In this document: positions 37,503 to 45,460 of the stretch, in pieces
How positions within the stretch are numbered: the stretch's first letter is position 1
Layout: each line of letters begins with the position of its first letter
Source: Catalinimonas alkaloidigena
GTDB lineage: Bacteria; Bacteroidota; Bacteroidia; Cytophagales; Cyclobacteriaceae
Length of the DNA stretch: 64,000 nucleotides
Direction: 5' to 3'
Assembly: GCF_029504655.1 (NCBI RefSeq)
Contig: NZ_JAQFIL010000001.1
Coordinates: forward strand, 7,040,001-7,104,000
Translations under genes and position numbers: made by a program
The notes under the pieces: model-generated
What the model was told of the DNA's origin: nothing
Databases searched by the model: none
What the model saw: only the letters and a program-made list of their open reading frames with translations

Positions 37503-37670
37503 ATAAAAAGAGGCTTATAATGACTTTGAGTAGCCATAAACAAGATAAAGCAGAAAGAAGCAAACACCTACCCTTGCAGGACGTTGTTAATATGTGTACC
37601 TACGTACAAGCTATTAATACATACGAGAAACAAATAAGTTTTTTCATCTAATTAAAAACCAATACAAGTT

Positions 37671-38891
37671 ATGGCAAATTGTTTTGCACTTTTAGGGTGG
37701 AGTTTACCTGTTATTGAGAGCATGCAAAAGCTCAACAAACCTTATGTAGTCGTTTCCTTCCCGGATTTTGAGTCTTATGCTCAAGAAAATAATATTCCTT
37801 TTGTTTCCTACCAGTTTGATGAGTGGAGCGACAGCTCAAACTCTATTGACCTTGCTGAAAAACTAAAATCTTTCAATGTAGATGTAGCGGTGCCTTTGTT
37901 TGAGGAAACTGTAGAATGGGCAGGAGCGCTCAATTCCATTTACAGAAATGACCCTCGCGTACTCAACAGAGCCTTTTTGTTCCGAAATAAAGCCATGATG
38001 AAACGTAAGGCACTGATTGGCGGACTAAAAGTAGGTTTTTTTGAAGAAGTTCATAATCGGGAGCAGGTACGTGAATTTATGAAAAGACTCAACCAGGCCA
38101 ATTTGCAGGTGCCCGGTGAAGAAGATAGTTGGGTGCACCTCAAGCCTTTTGCGGCTGCCGGTACAGTAGGGCATCGCCTGCTGCGCTCCATGCGTGATAT
38201 TGACGAAAAAGTAGAAGACACCGACTTTCCCTGTATGGCTGAAAGCCACCTGAGTGGACGAGAGTTCTCCTGCGAAGCTTATATTAACAAAGGAAAAATC
38301 CGATTCCTGAACATTACTGAATATGTCAAGTTAGGCTATTCTAACTTCATTCCTGAGGGGCATTATCTGGAGAGCAAGCGTGACCTTATCCATAAACATG
38401 TGCAGAAGCTGGTGGATATCTTCGGCATAGAATATGGTATGATTCATCCCGAGTGGTTCCTTACAGAAAATGATGAAATGAACTTTGGTGAGGTAGCCTG
38501 TCGTATCCCCGGAGGCCATATTTTAGAACTGGCAGCCAAGGCATATGACTTTGATGCTCTGGGTGCGTTTGTGCTGTCTCATGACCCAAATATTACAGAA
38601 GAAGAGCTGGATGCGGTTTTTCCTCCTAAAGGACATAAGCCGGAAACTTATTACGGAAATGTGATGATATATCCCCGTAAGGGAAAAATCTCCAAACTGG
38701 AAATTCCTGACGAACTTACAGAGGAGCCGTATTTTGTAGATCACAACTTAGTGCCTCCTTTGAGCACACAAAAAATTGATTCTCGTGAAGGTTATGGGAA
38801 CCACTTTGGTACAATTAATTTTAAAGGAGAAGACCCGGATCGTATGACCGAGCTACTGAAGCATTATGAGAATGTAGATTTCTATTTATAA
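37671..38891 (+). CDS. ATP-grasp ligase
   Basis: 406 residues. An N-terminal Rossmann-like half (1-105) is followed by the ATP-grasp body: FRNKAMMKRKALIGGL (about 103-118), WVHLKPFAAAGTVGHRLL (about 147-164, the Lys and glycine loop), PCMAESHLSGREFSCEAYI (about 185-203), and the metal-binding end MIHPEWF and MNFGEVACRIPGGH (about 257-290, the E-x-R/N pair). ATP-grasp enzymes join a carboxylate to an amine or thiol through an acyl phosphate. It heads a three-gene run with the next two genes (see findings). Substrates are unknown. Confidence 0.85.
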   Translation: MANCFALLGWSLPVIESMQKLNKPYVVVSFPDFESYAQENNIPFVSYQFDEWSDSSNSIDLAEKLKSFNVDVAVPLFEETVEWAGALNSIYRNDPRVLNRAFLFRNKAMMKRKALIGGLKVGFFEEVHNREQVREFMKRLNQANLQVPGEEDSWVHLKPFAAAGTVGHRLLRSMRDIDEKVEDTDFPCMAESHLSGREFSCEAYINKGKIRFLNITEYVKLGYSNFIPEGHYLESKRDLIHKHVQKLVDIFGIEYGMIHPEWFLTENDEMNFGEVACRIPGGHILELAAKAYDFDALGAFVLSHDPNITEEELDAVFPPKGHKPETYYGNVMIYPRKGKISKLEIPDELTEEPYFVDHNLVPPLSTQKIDSREGYGNHFGTINFKGEDPDRMTELLKHYENVDFYL

Positions 38892-39046
38892 ACCATTGAA
38901 CGAATAAAGTTATTTTAGCAGAACAGAATATTGACAACTTCCAAAATTCCTATCAGGAGTTTCTGGAAGCCAGTGAATTAACAAAACAGGATAAGGCCAC
39001 AAAACTCATTAGTCAGGTTGATAAACTCAGCCTGACCCTCGAGGGC

Positions 39047-40897
39047 ATGGCGTATCTGTACGAAAAGATAGGCCCCCTGGAAAAGGCAGGTGTATTTAAA
39101 GGAACGCCTTGGAATGAACCCAACAAGCTTGTCCCTACCCTGGTAAAGGGTACCCTGAAAAGCGGACACCCAAACTCTTCTTTTGAAGTACTTAGTGAGC
39201 TGCGTATGCTTGCTTATGCCAAAGGAGACATCAAATCTCGTAAGCTAAGCACTGATGAAGCCGCTAATTTTCTGGAAGAGGTGCTGGTACATAATCTGGA
39301 ATTCGTTTTTCAGGAGCCCACAGAAGAGTCACGCATCAACATGAGCGAGCGCGAGCTGAAGAAGATTAGCTTACTGTTTAGGTTTTTGCTAGAGCATTCA
39401 CGGCTGGAAGGTATCAAAGAAAAACTGGCGGAAGAGATCACCATCGTTTGTGAACAGCGCCCGGTAGTGACACGTACTGCACGCGAAATTATCAGTTTGG
39501 TAAAACAAAAAGTCCAGCTGGACACCCAGTCAGAAAGCGACAGTACGTTGCAAATGTATGTAGATGAACTGTATGCCCCTTCCACAGGAGCGAGAGAGCA
39601 CCAGGAGCTTGAGGCCTATGAGGAATTTCTGAAGCAAGCCAGCCCGGATGTGCTGGCAAAGGAAGCTTATGAGATGGGGAAATCAATGCGTGCCCACGGT
39701 CTGGTAAGTAATTTTCATGCCAGCCTGCTACTTCACCTTATTGCTGCTGAGCAGGATGACTTAGTTCCGGCGGCTTTTGAGCTTAGTGATACTGGTGAAG
39801 CGGAATGGTATAGACATAAGAAGTTTGTAAGAAAACTGATTAGAGAGGTTATTCATCCTAACAATGCTCAATGTATCTATGGTTTTGCCAAGATGCTGGA
39901 AAAAGGGCTGTTTTCTCGCCAGGCTGTACGTGCCGGTCTGGACAATATGCGACGCGTTAGGCTGCATAGCAAGACTGAAGAAGATATCATACAATCTATC
40001 GTGCAAAAGCATCCGGATGTAAAAGCTTTGCAGTACCTTATTGGTGCACTGATCCGTATCTTAGGCCAGCCGCTGGGGGTGGGGCAAGGAAACAATCCTA
40101 CCTGTCAATCAGCACGAGGTATTAGCATGTGGAGCCAGCATGCTCCTGCCAAGCTGATCAACCTGGTGATTACTGCCGCTACGCAGAACAATCTGGCATT
40201 CCGCTTTGAAGGCCACGAACTGGAGTCAAGTAAACTGGGCAAAGGTTTGGTAGAAAATATGGATTATAACCTGGATGCGGTCTCGGTAGTACTGGTACCT
40301 AAACTGGATAAGATCTATAATGAAATGATGCGCCTGGCGTCCGGCCGGGGAGAAGACCCCCACAAATGGGTAAACCCCGCGCTTTATGGACAGTGGATAC
40401 AGGTGGGCTTTGCCTCAGTATATAATTACCTGCTCAATGCTATACAGGATTTCAAGGGCTTTCAGCGGATATTTTATGCCTCCTGCCATCCCGATTTTAA
40501 CGGAGGGCACCGACTGGTTTATCCTAATCCGGTAGGTATCTATATTACTTCCTCCCGAGGGGATATGCTGGGTTTCCATGCAGTATCACTTTTACGCATT
40601 CGTCGTGACCCTGAAGGTGAAATGAGGGCTTATTTTCTAAATCCTAATAACGAAGGCCGCCAGGACTGGGGCCAGGGGATAAAACCTTCAGTGTATGACC
40701 ACGGGGAAAAGCACGGAGAGTCTTCTTTGCCATTCTACCAATTTGCTTCAAGAGTGTATGCTTTTCACTTTAATAGCTTGGAAGCAAAGTATTGGGTGGA
40801 CAAAGTGCCCAGTCCGGAGATCAAGAAAGTAGAAAAGCTGGCCCGTGAGAGTTGGGGTCGCGCCTATGTTTGGAATGAAATCAAAAAACAATGGTAA
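39047..40897 (+). CDS. Unknown large protein with candidate Cys-His-Asn catalytic domain
   Basis: At least 616 residues from the ATG. The frame stays open for 49 protein-like codons upstream to a TGA at 38897, with no ATG, GTG or TTG, so the true start is probably a rare codon (ATT near 38912) or hidden by a base error. Residues 1-330 are helical. From 340 the pattern changes: GVGQGNNPTCQSARG (Cys353), GFHAVSLLRI (His511) and YFLNPNNEG (Asn532) line up as a papain- or transglutaminase-like Cys-His-Asn triad. No named family recognised. The alanine-racemase-like gene overlaps its end by seven bases. Confidence 0.75.
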   Translation: MAYLYEKIGPLEKAGVFKGTPWNEPNKLVPTLVKGTLKSGHPNSSFEVLSELRMLAYAKGDIKSRKLSTDEAANFLEEVLVHNLEFVFQEPTEESRINMSERELKKISLLFRFLLEHSRLEGIKEKLAEEITIVCEQRPVVTRTAREIISLVKQKVQLDTQSESDSTLQMYVDELYAPSTGAREHQELEAYEEFLKQASPDVLAKEAYEMGKSMRAHGLVSNFHASLLLHLIAAEQDDLVPAAFELSDTGEAEWYRHKKFVRKLIREVIHPNNAQCIYGFAKMLEKGLFSRQAVRAGLDNMRRVRLHSKTEEDIIQSIVQKHPDVKALQYLIGALIRILGQPLGVGQGNNPTCQSARGISMWSQHAPAKLINLVITAATQNNLAFRFEGHELESSKLGKGLVENMDYNLDAVSVVLVPKLDKIYNEMMRLASGRGEDPHKWVNPALYGQWIQVGFASVYNYLLNAIQDFKGFQRIFYASCHPDFNGGHRLVYPNPVGIYITSSRGDMLGFHAVSLLRIRRDPEGEMRAYFLNPNNEGRQDWGQGIKPSVYDHGEKHGESSLPFYQFASRVYAFHFNSLEAKYWVDKVPSPEIKKVEKLARESWGRAYVWNEIKKQW

Positions 40898-42048
40898 AAC
40901 ACTCTTCAAGAATATTATTAAATCAGGCAGCACTCAAAAGCAACATTAATTTTATCAAAAAGAAAACCGGGCCTGATGTCCGGTTTTCTTCCGTAGTTAA
41001 GGCCAATGCCTACGGCCACGGTATTCATCAGTTTGTTCCCATGGCGGAGGCATGCGGGGTCCGTCATTTTTCAGTAGCCTCAGCTTTTGAGGCAGAGGAA
41101 GTGCTGGAAAGCGTCACCAAAGGTTCCGGCATCATGATCATGGGTATACTTTATGAAGATGACATTCCCTGGGCGATTGAACATGATATTGAATTTTATA
41201 TTTATAATTTTGATCGACTTCCTAAAGCGTTGGAAGCTGCTAAAAAGTTAAATAAAAAGGCCAGAATTCATCTGGAAGTAGAAACCGGGGCCAACCGCAC
41301 AGGCCTGCAAGATGATGAGTTTCCGAAAGCGTTGGAGTTTATGAAGGCAAATCAGAATTTTCTGATTTTTGAAGGCTTGTGTACACATTTTGGCGGGGCG
41401 GAGAGCCTATCCAATCAGTTTAAGATAGATCAGCAGCACAAACGCTACAAAGCATTTATAAAACAATGCCGGACCAAAAAGTTAATGCCTAACTATAGAC
41501 ATATCGCCTGCTCCGCAGCAGCGCTGGCCATGAAAGACACGGTTTATGATATGGTAAGAGTAGGGGTAGCACAATACGGCTTCTGGCCCAGCCCCGATAT
41601 TTACTACCTCCATTTGCAGGAAGTAGGTAAGACTTCTGATAAACCTTTGAAGCGTATCTTTACCTGGAAAACAGACATCATGGATATTCGCCATGTGAAA
41701 GCCGGGGAGTTCATAGGGTATGGTACAGCTTATCAGGCTACGCAGGATATGGAAGTGGCAGTAATGCCTCTGGGCTATTCTAATGGATATCCTCGTGCTC
41801 TATCTAACCGTGGGCATGTTTTGATAGGCGGTAAAAAAGCACCTATCGTAGGCTTAATTAATATGAACCTCTTCATGGTAGATATTACTCACATCCCCGA
41901 CACCAAGGTAGGAGATGAAGTGGTGCTGGTAGGGCGTCAGAAAAATAATGTGATCAACGTACAGTCCTTCACCAATTTTACGCACTTGGTAAACAACGAA
42001 ATGCTAAGTCGGCTGCCGTCGGCTATCCCCAGAGAAGTAGTAAAATAG
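40891..42048 (+). CDS. Alanine racemase-like PLP enzyme
   Basis: 385 residues, a fold-type III amino acid racemase. The PLP lysine lies in VVKANAYGHG (residues 36-45), the catalytic tyrosine in FIGYGTAYQ (about 271-279), and YNFDRL, VETGANRTGL and the C-terminal barrel are standard. One change: the usual MDQxMVD motif reads NMNLFMVD, with Asn for the first Asp. The substrate may be alanine or another amino acid. Start and preceding stop overlap (ATGGTAA), so it is made together with the unknown protein upstream. Ordinary cell-wall alr is usually bifunctional with murF in many Bacteroidota, so this could be a second racemase. Confidence 0.87.
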   Translation: MVKHSSRILLNQAALKSNINFIKKKTGPDVRFSSVVKANAYGHGIHQFVPMAEACGVRHFSVASAFEAEEVLESVTKGSGIMIMGILYEDDIPWAIEHDIEFYIYNFDRLPKALEAAKKLNKKARIHLEVETGANRTGLQDDEFPKALEFMKANQNFLIFEGLCTHFGGAESLSNQFKIDQQHKRYKAFIKQCRTKKLMPNYRHIACSAAALAMKDTVYDMVRVGVAQYGFWPSPDIYYLHLQEVGKTSDKPLKRIFTWKTDIMDIRHVKAGEFIGYGTAYQATQDMEVAVMPLGYSNGYPRALSNRGHVLIGGKKAPIVGLINMNLFMVDITHIPDTKVGDEVVLVGRQKNNVINVQSFTNFTHLVNNEMLSRLPSAIPREVVK

Positions 42049-42203
42049 AGAAAAGTTACCAGCAGTGGTAGTGAAATACTGGACGGTTCAATGAACATAT
42101 CCTCAATTTTCATTGCCGGGGAAAGAGATAGCTAACAAAGGGAAAATTGTCAGGTTAAGTGAGCGAGTAAATTTTTTCGCCTAAACATTTTCAATTTTTT
42201 AGC

Positions 42204-43364
42204 ATGAAAGCACTTGTTTATCACAAACCTAAAGATGTAAAAGTAGATACCATTCCTGACCCTATCATCCGGGATACCCGTGACGCCATCATAAGGGTTA
42301 CTTCCACAGCAATCTGTGGTTCAGACCTTCATATTTACAATGGCCTGATTCCTGACAAGCAAAAGTTTGTAGTAGGACATGAGTTTATGGGAATAGTGGA
42401 AGAAACCGGTACAGATGTCCGAAATCTGAAACGAGGTGACAGGGTGGTCGTCCCATTTCCTATCGCCTGCGGTCAATGCTTCTTCTGCCAGCAACAGCAG
42501 TTGCATACCCATTGCGAAAATTCTAATCCCGAGTTTTATGGCCCCGAAGGAGACTTGACCAAAGGAAAAGGCGGCGGCTTATTCGGGTATACCAGCATGT
42601 ATGGCGGATATGATGGCGGCCAGGCAGAATATGCCCGTGTTCCCTTCGCTGATTTTGGTCCTCGTAAAGTCCCCGATGAACTTAGCGATGAGCAGGTACT
42701 CTTCCTGACAGATATTTTTCCTACCGGATATTCAGCCATTGACTGGGCAGACGTCAAAGGAGGTGAAACAGTAGTAGTCTTTGGCTGTGGCCCGGTGGGC
42801 ATTATGGCCCAAAAGTCTGCCTGGCTTAGAGGAGCTGAGCGGGTAATAGGCGTAGATATTCAGCCCTATCGCCTGGAAAAAGCAAAACAGGCCGCAGGAA
42901 GTGAAGTGATCAATGCTGCCGAAGAAGAAGTAGCAGAGGTAGTAAGAAGCATGACTGAGGGAAGAGGAGCCGATATTTGTGTAGATGCGGTAGGCATGGA
43001 AGCAGATCGCTCAATCGTCAAGAAAGTAACCAGCACCTTGGGTGGACAAGTGGGCTCTGCTAAAGTATTGGAAAACTGCTTTGATACTGTAAGAAGAGGT
43101 GGAATGGTAACTACTACCGGAGTATATGCTTCCTACCACAATAATTTCCCCCTGGGTAAATTTTTTGACAAAGGATTAGGCTTAAGAGGCGGACAAGCAC
43201 CGGTGCAACGCCATATTGATTATCTGATGGACGTAGTAAAAGAAGGTAAAGTCAAGCTTGATGATATTATTACCCACCGCTTGCCATTGAGTGAAGCCGA
43301 GCATGGCTATAAAATCTTTAATGAAAAGGAAGATAATTGTGTGAAAGTAGTACTACAGCCATAG
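42204..43364 (+). CDS. Zinc-dependent alcohol dehydrogenase (formaldehyde dehydrogenase-like MDR)
   Basis: 386 residues. Catalytic zinc site: CGSDLH (about 39-44), GHEFMG (about 60-65). Structural zinc cysteines: CGQCFFCQQQQLHTHC (about 90-105). The NAD-binding loop is VFGCGPVGIMAQK (about 192-204). A large insertion (GPEGDLTKGKGGG) and the QRHIDYLMDVV end place it with glutathione-independent formaldehyde dehydrogenase-like and threonine dehydrogenase-like MDR enzymes. Substrate not determined. A 155-base gap separates it from the racemase, so it may have its own promoter. Confidence 0.88.
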   Translation: MKALVYHKPKDVKVDTIPDPIIRDTRDAIIRVTSTAICGSDLHIYNGLIPDKQKFVVGHEFMGIVEETGTDVRNLKRGDRVVVPFPIACGQCFFCQQQQLHTHCENSNPEFYGPEGDLTKGKGGGLFGYTSMYGGYDGGQAEYARVPFADFGPRKVPDELSDEQVLFLTDIFPTGYSAIDWADVKGGETVVVFGCGPVGIMAQKSAWLRGAERVIGVDIQPYRLEKAKQAAGSEVINAAEEEVAEVVRSMTEGRGADICVDAVGMEADRSIVKKVTSTLGGQVGSAKVLENCFDTVRRGGMVTTTGVYASYHNNFPLGKFFDKGLGLRGGQAPVQRHIDYLMDVVKEGKVKLDDIITHRLPLSEAEHGYKIFNEKEDNCVKVVLQP

Positions 43365-43382
43365 TATTAGAAGTGAGAAAGA

Positions 43383-43416
43383 GCCCTTGAATGTACAATA
43401 TTTTGCATTCAAGGGC
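43383..43416 (+). terminator. Hairpin after the zinc dehydrogenase
   Basis: A perfect 11-bp stem (GCCCTTGAATG / CATTCAAGGGC) with a 12-base loop lies 19 bases after the stop. No clear T-run follows, so the strength is uncertain. Confidence 0.55.
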
Positions 43417-43459
43417 ACGATTTCTGTTCACTGACAATCTAAATTTGTCAGTTGAATTT

Positions 43460-44080
43460 ATGAAAGACTATGTGATAAGAGGGGCTTTAAGCTTGTTGCT
43501 CATCCTGCCCTGGAGTTGTAACACCGATGATTGTGGAGATCTGGGGGGAACACAGTATTACCAGATTACCGATATTACCCTGGCCAATGTTCGTTTGATA
43601 GAAGGAGGGTATAGCATAGAGGAAAATATCCCGGCCCAGACAGCAATTGCCTATAATCGTTATGGGCTTAACCTGATGCCGCTTTCGGAGGAAAGTGACC
43701 AGCCGTCTCAGAACTTAACAGCAGGATTCTTTCCTGCGGCTTATGCCTGTTCACCAGTATCTCCTCAGCCTACTGAAGAAATCGCTGATATTGCTGTCTT
43801 TAGTGATGCGGATTATGTGCAGGCCGGCAGCAGTAAAGTGATAGCTGCTGGAGACACATTAAATTCAATCTTCAAAATTTATGATTTCTATAGCGGACGT
43901 ATCGTAGGGCTCACTGACTTTCTTATTGATGATGGTCTTCTGGCTTCAAATGATCCTATTATTTTACAACCTGCTTCTGAACCTGAGTATGCACAAAAAC
44001 ATGCTTTTACTGTGCACTATCGTCTTACAAATGGAGAGTTTTACAGCATGACAGCTCAAACGGTGACCTTAACACCCTGA
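43460..44080 (+). CDS. Putative lipoprotein, unknown function
   Basis: 206 residues from the ATG at 43460, chosen because it gives a lipoprotein signal (SLLLILPWSCNTDDC); an earlier in-frame start at 43391 runs through the dehydrogenase hairpin. The mature part is rich in Thr, Asp and aromatic residues and probably beta-rich (YQITDITLANVRL, FKIYDFYSGRIVGL). No domain recognised; single copy in this window. It lies 63 bases ahead of the cupin gene. Confidence 0.75.
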   Translation: MKDYVIRGALSLLLILPWSCNTDDCGDLGGTQYYQITDITLANVRLIEGGYSIEENIPAQTAIAYNRYGLNLMPLSEESDQPSQNLTAGFFPAAYACSPVSPQPTEEIADIAVFSDADYVQAGSSKVIAAGDTLNSIFKIYDFYSGRIVGLTDFLIDDGLLASNDPIILQPASEPEYAQKHAFTVHYRLTNGEFYSMTAQTVTLTP

Positions 44081-44143
44081 ACAAGTCTTTCTTTCTGAGG
44101 TTAGGTAAGTGTAAATCACTTTTGAAATTAAAAACAGATTTTT

Positions 44144-44482
44144 ATGGCTGACACAAGCATAAAGAAGATAGATTCAACTCATTCACCTGAGATGAAAAAC
44201 GGTGAGAAATTTTTAGCTTCAGGAAAAGGAGTGTCCATGCGGATGTGGGAAGATGAGTCCCCTAACATGAATAAGCCGGAAGTAAGCCGTCCTTACGAAA
44301 CAGTGGGTTATGTACTGAAAGGAAAAGCGGAACTGCACTCCGAAGGGCAGGTGGTAACGCTGGAAGCCGGCGACTCATATTTGGTACCCAAAGAAGCTAA
44401 ACATACTTACAAAATTCTGGAACCCTTTTCGGCAGTTGAAGCTACTTCTCCCCCATCGCAGGTGCATAGTAGAGAAGAATAA
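44144..44482 (+). CDS. Small cupin-domain protein
   Basis: 112 residues, a single cupin barrel. The two cupin motifs appear as SRPYETVGYVLKGKAELHSEG (about 47-67) and LEAGDSYLVPKEAKHTYKI (about 73-91). The first motif has only part of the usual His/Glu metal ligands, while the second keeps His. It may be a metal-poor cupin. Function unknown. It is followed immediately by a terminator, so it ends the transcript. Confidence 0.85.
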   Translation: MADTSIKKIDSTHSPEMKNGEKFLASGKGVSMRMWEDESPNMNKPEVSRPYETVGYVLKGKAELHSEGQVVTLEAGDSYLVPKEAKHTYKILEPFSAVEATSPPSQVHSREE

Positions 44483-44490
44483 TATTTCTT

Positions 44491-44523
44491 AAGCGGCAGC
44501 AAAATTTGTTGCCGCTTTTTTTT
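44491..44523 (+). terminator. Terminator of the cupin gene
   Basis: A 10-bp stem (AAGCGGCAGC / GTTGCCGCTT, one G-T) with a seven-base loop and eight T starts nine bases after the stop. Confidence 0.92.
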
Positions 44524-44692
44524 ATGCCCAAAACTGAAAAGAAACAGATACTTACAATCAATATTGAATGACCTTCAGCTAATTCTTTCAAATGTATCTT
44601 TCCAAAACTATTAAGTGGTAATATACTGATAAGATCAGAAAAAAGCGTTTATCTTCATAGGCATAATTTCCGATCAAAATATTAGCACGCAG

Positions 44693-45460
44693 ATGTTAAA
44701 AGTATTGGTAGAGGATATTATTTACAGCTATACATATGCTGAGGTAGTAGGCATTACAATTGCTTATTTTCTTGTACTGTACCTTGGCCTTGCCCCACTT
44801 TTCTTATGGGTCTGTAAGCTTTTATGGAAAAAGGGACACTTACAGCAAATTATTTCCCGAAAAGCTAACCCTCAGCAGATTCGTTTTGAGATCGGTCATT
44901 CTCTCAAATCCGTATTTATTTTTGGACTGTCTGCCATCCCGATGGTTTGGATGATCCGGGAAGGCTGGGTTATACTGCTTCCCAATACCTTTGGTTATAT
45001 AATATTAGGACTGATCATCCTGAGCATCTGGAATGAAATCCACTTTTTTACCATCCATCGTCTGATGCATATTCCCTTTTTCATGAAAAGGGTACACTAT
45101 GTGCACCACCGATCCATTACCCCTACCGTATATTCGGTCTACAGCTTTCATGGACTGGAAGCTTTTTTACTCAGTACCGTTCCCTTGACCATTGCCCCCT
45201 GGGTTCCTTTTTCACCTATGGCTATATTCCTGTATCCTCTGGTAAGTATCCTCTTAAATTTCTGCGGACATTGTAATTACAGGTTTGGTAATGGCACAGG
45301 TGCAGGCTGGAAAATACTGAGTACGCGCCATGCCGAGCATCATCGCAAAGGAAGGAAAAACTATGGTTTCGCCAGCCCTATCCTGGATAATTTGACTGCT
45401 TTGAATACTTCAAAACCTAAATCCAACGTTTCTAATAAGGAACAACAGCCCAATGCATAA
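44693..45460 (+). CDS. Fatty acid hydroxylase / sterol desaturase-family membrane enzyme
   Basis: 255 residues with about four membrane helices. The diiron histidine boxes are all present: HRLMH (about 122-126), HYVHH (about 135-139), FHGLEAF region, and HAEHH (about 218-222). The family inserts hydroxyl groups or double bonds in fatty acyl chains, carotenoids or sterols. Its stop region overlaps the start of the ketoacyl synthase-oxidase fusion by eight bases, so it shares a message with it. A lipid or polyketide chain is the likely substrate. Confidence 0.87.
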   Translation: MLKVLVEDIIYSYTYAEVVGITIAYFLVLYLGLAPLFLWVCKLLWKKGHLQQIISRKANPQQIRFEIGHSLKSVFIFGLSAIPMVWMIREGWVILLPNTFGYIILGLIILSIWNEIHFFTIHRLMHIPFFMKRVHYVHHRSITPTVYSVYSFHGLEAFLLSTVPLTIAPWVPFSPMAIFLYPLVSILLNFCGHCNYRFGNGTGAGWKILSTRHAEHHRKGRKNYGFASPILDNLTALNTSKPKSNVSNKEQQPNA

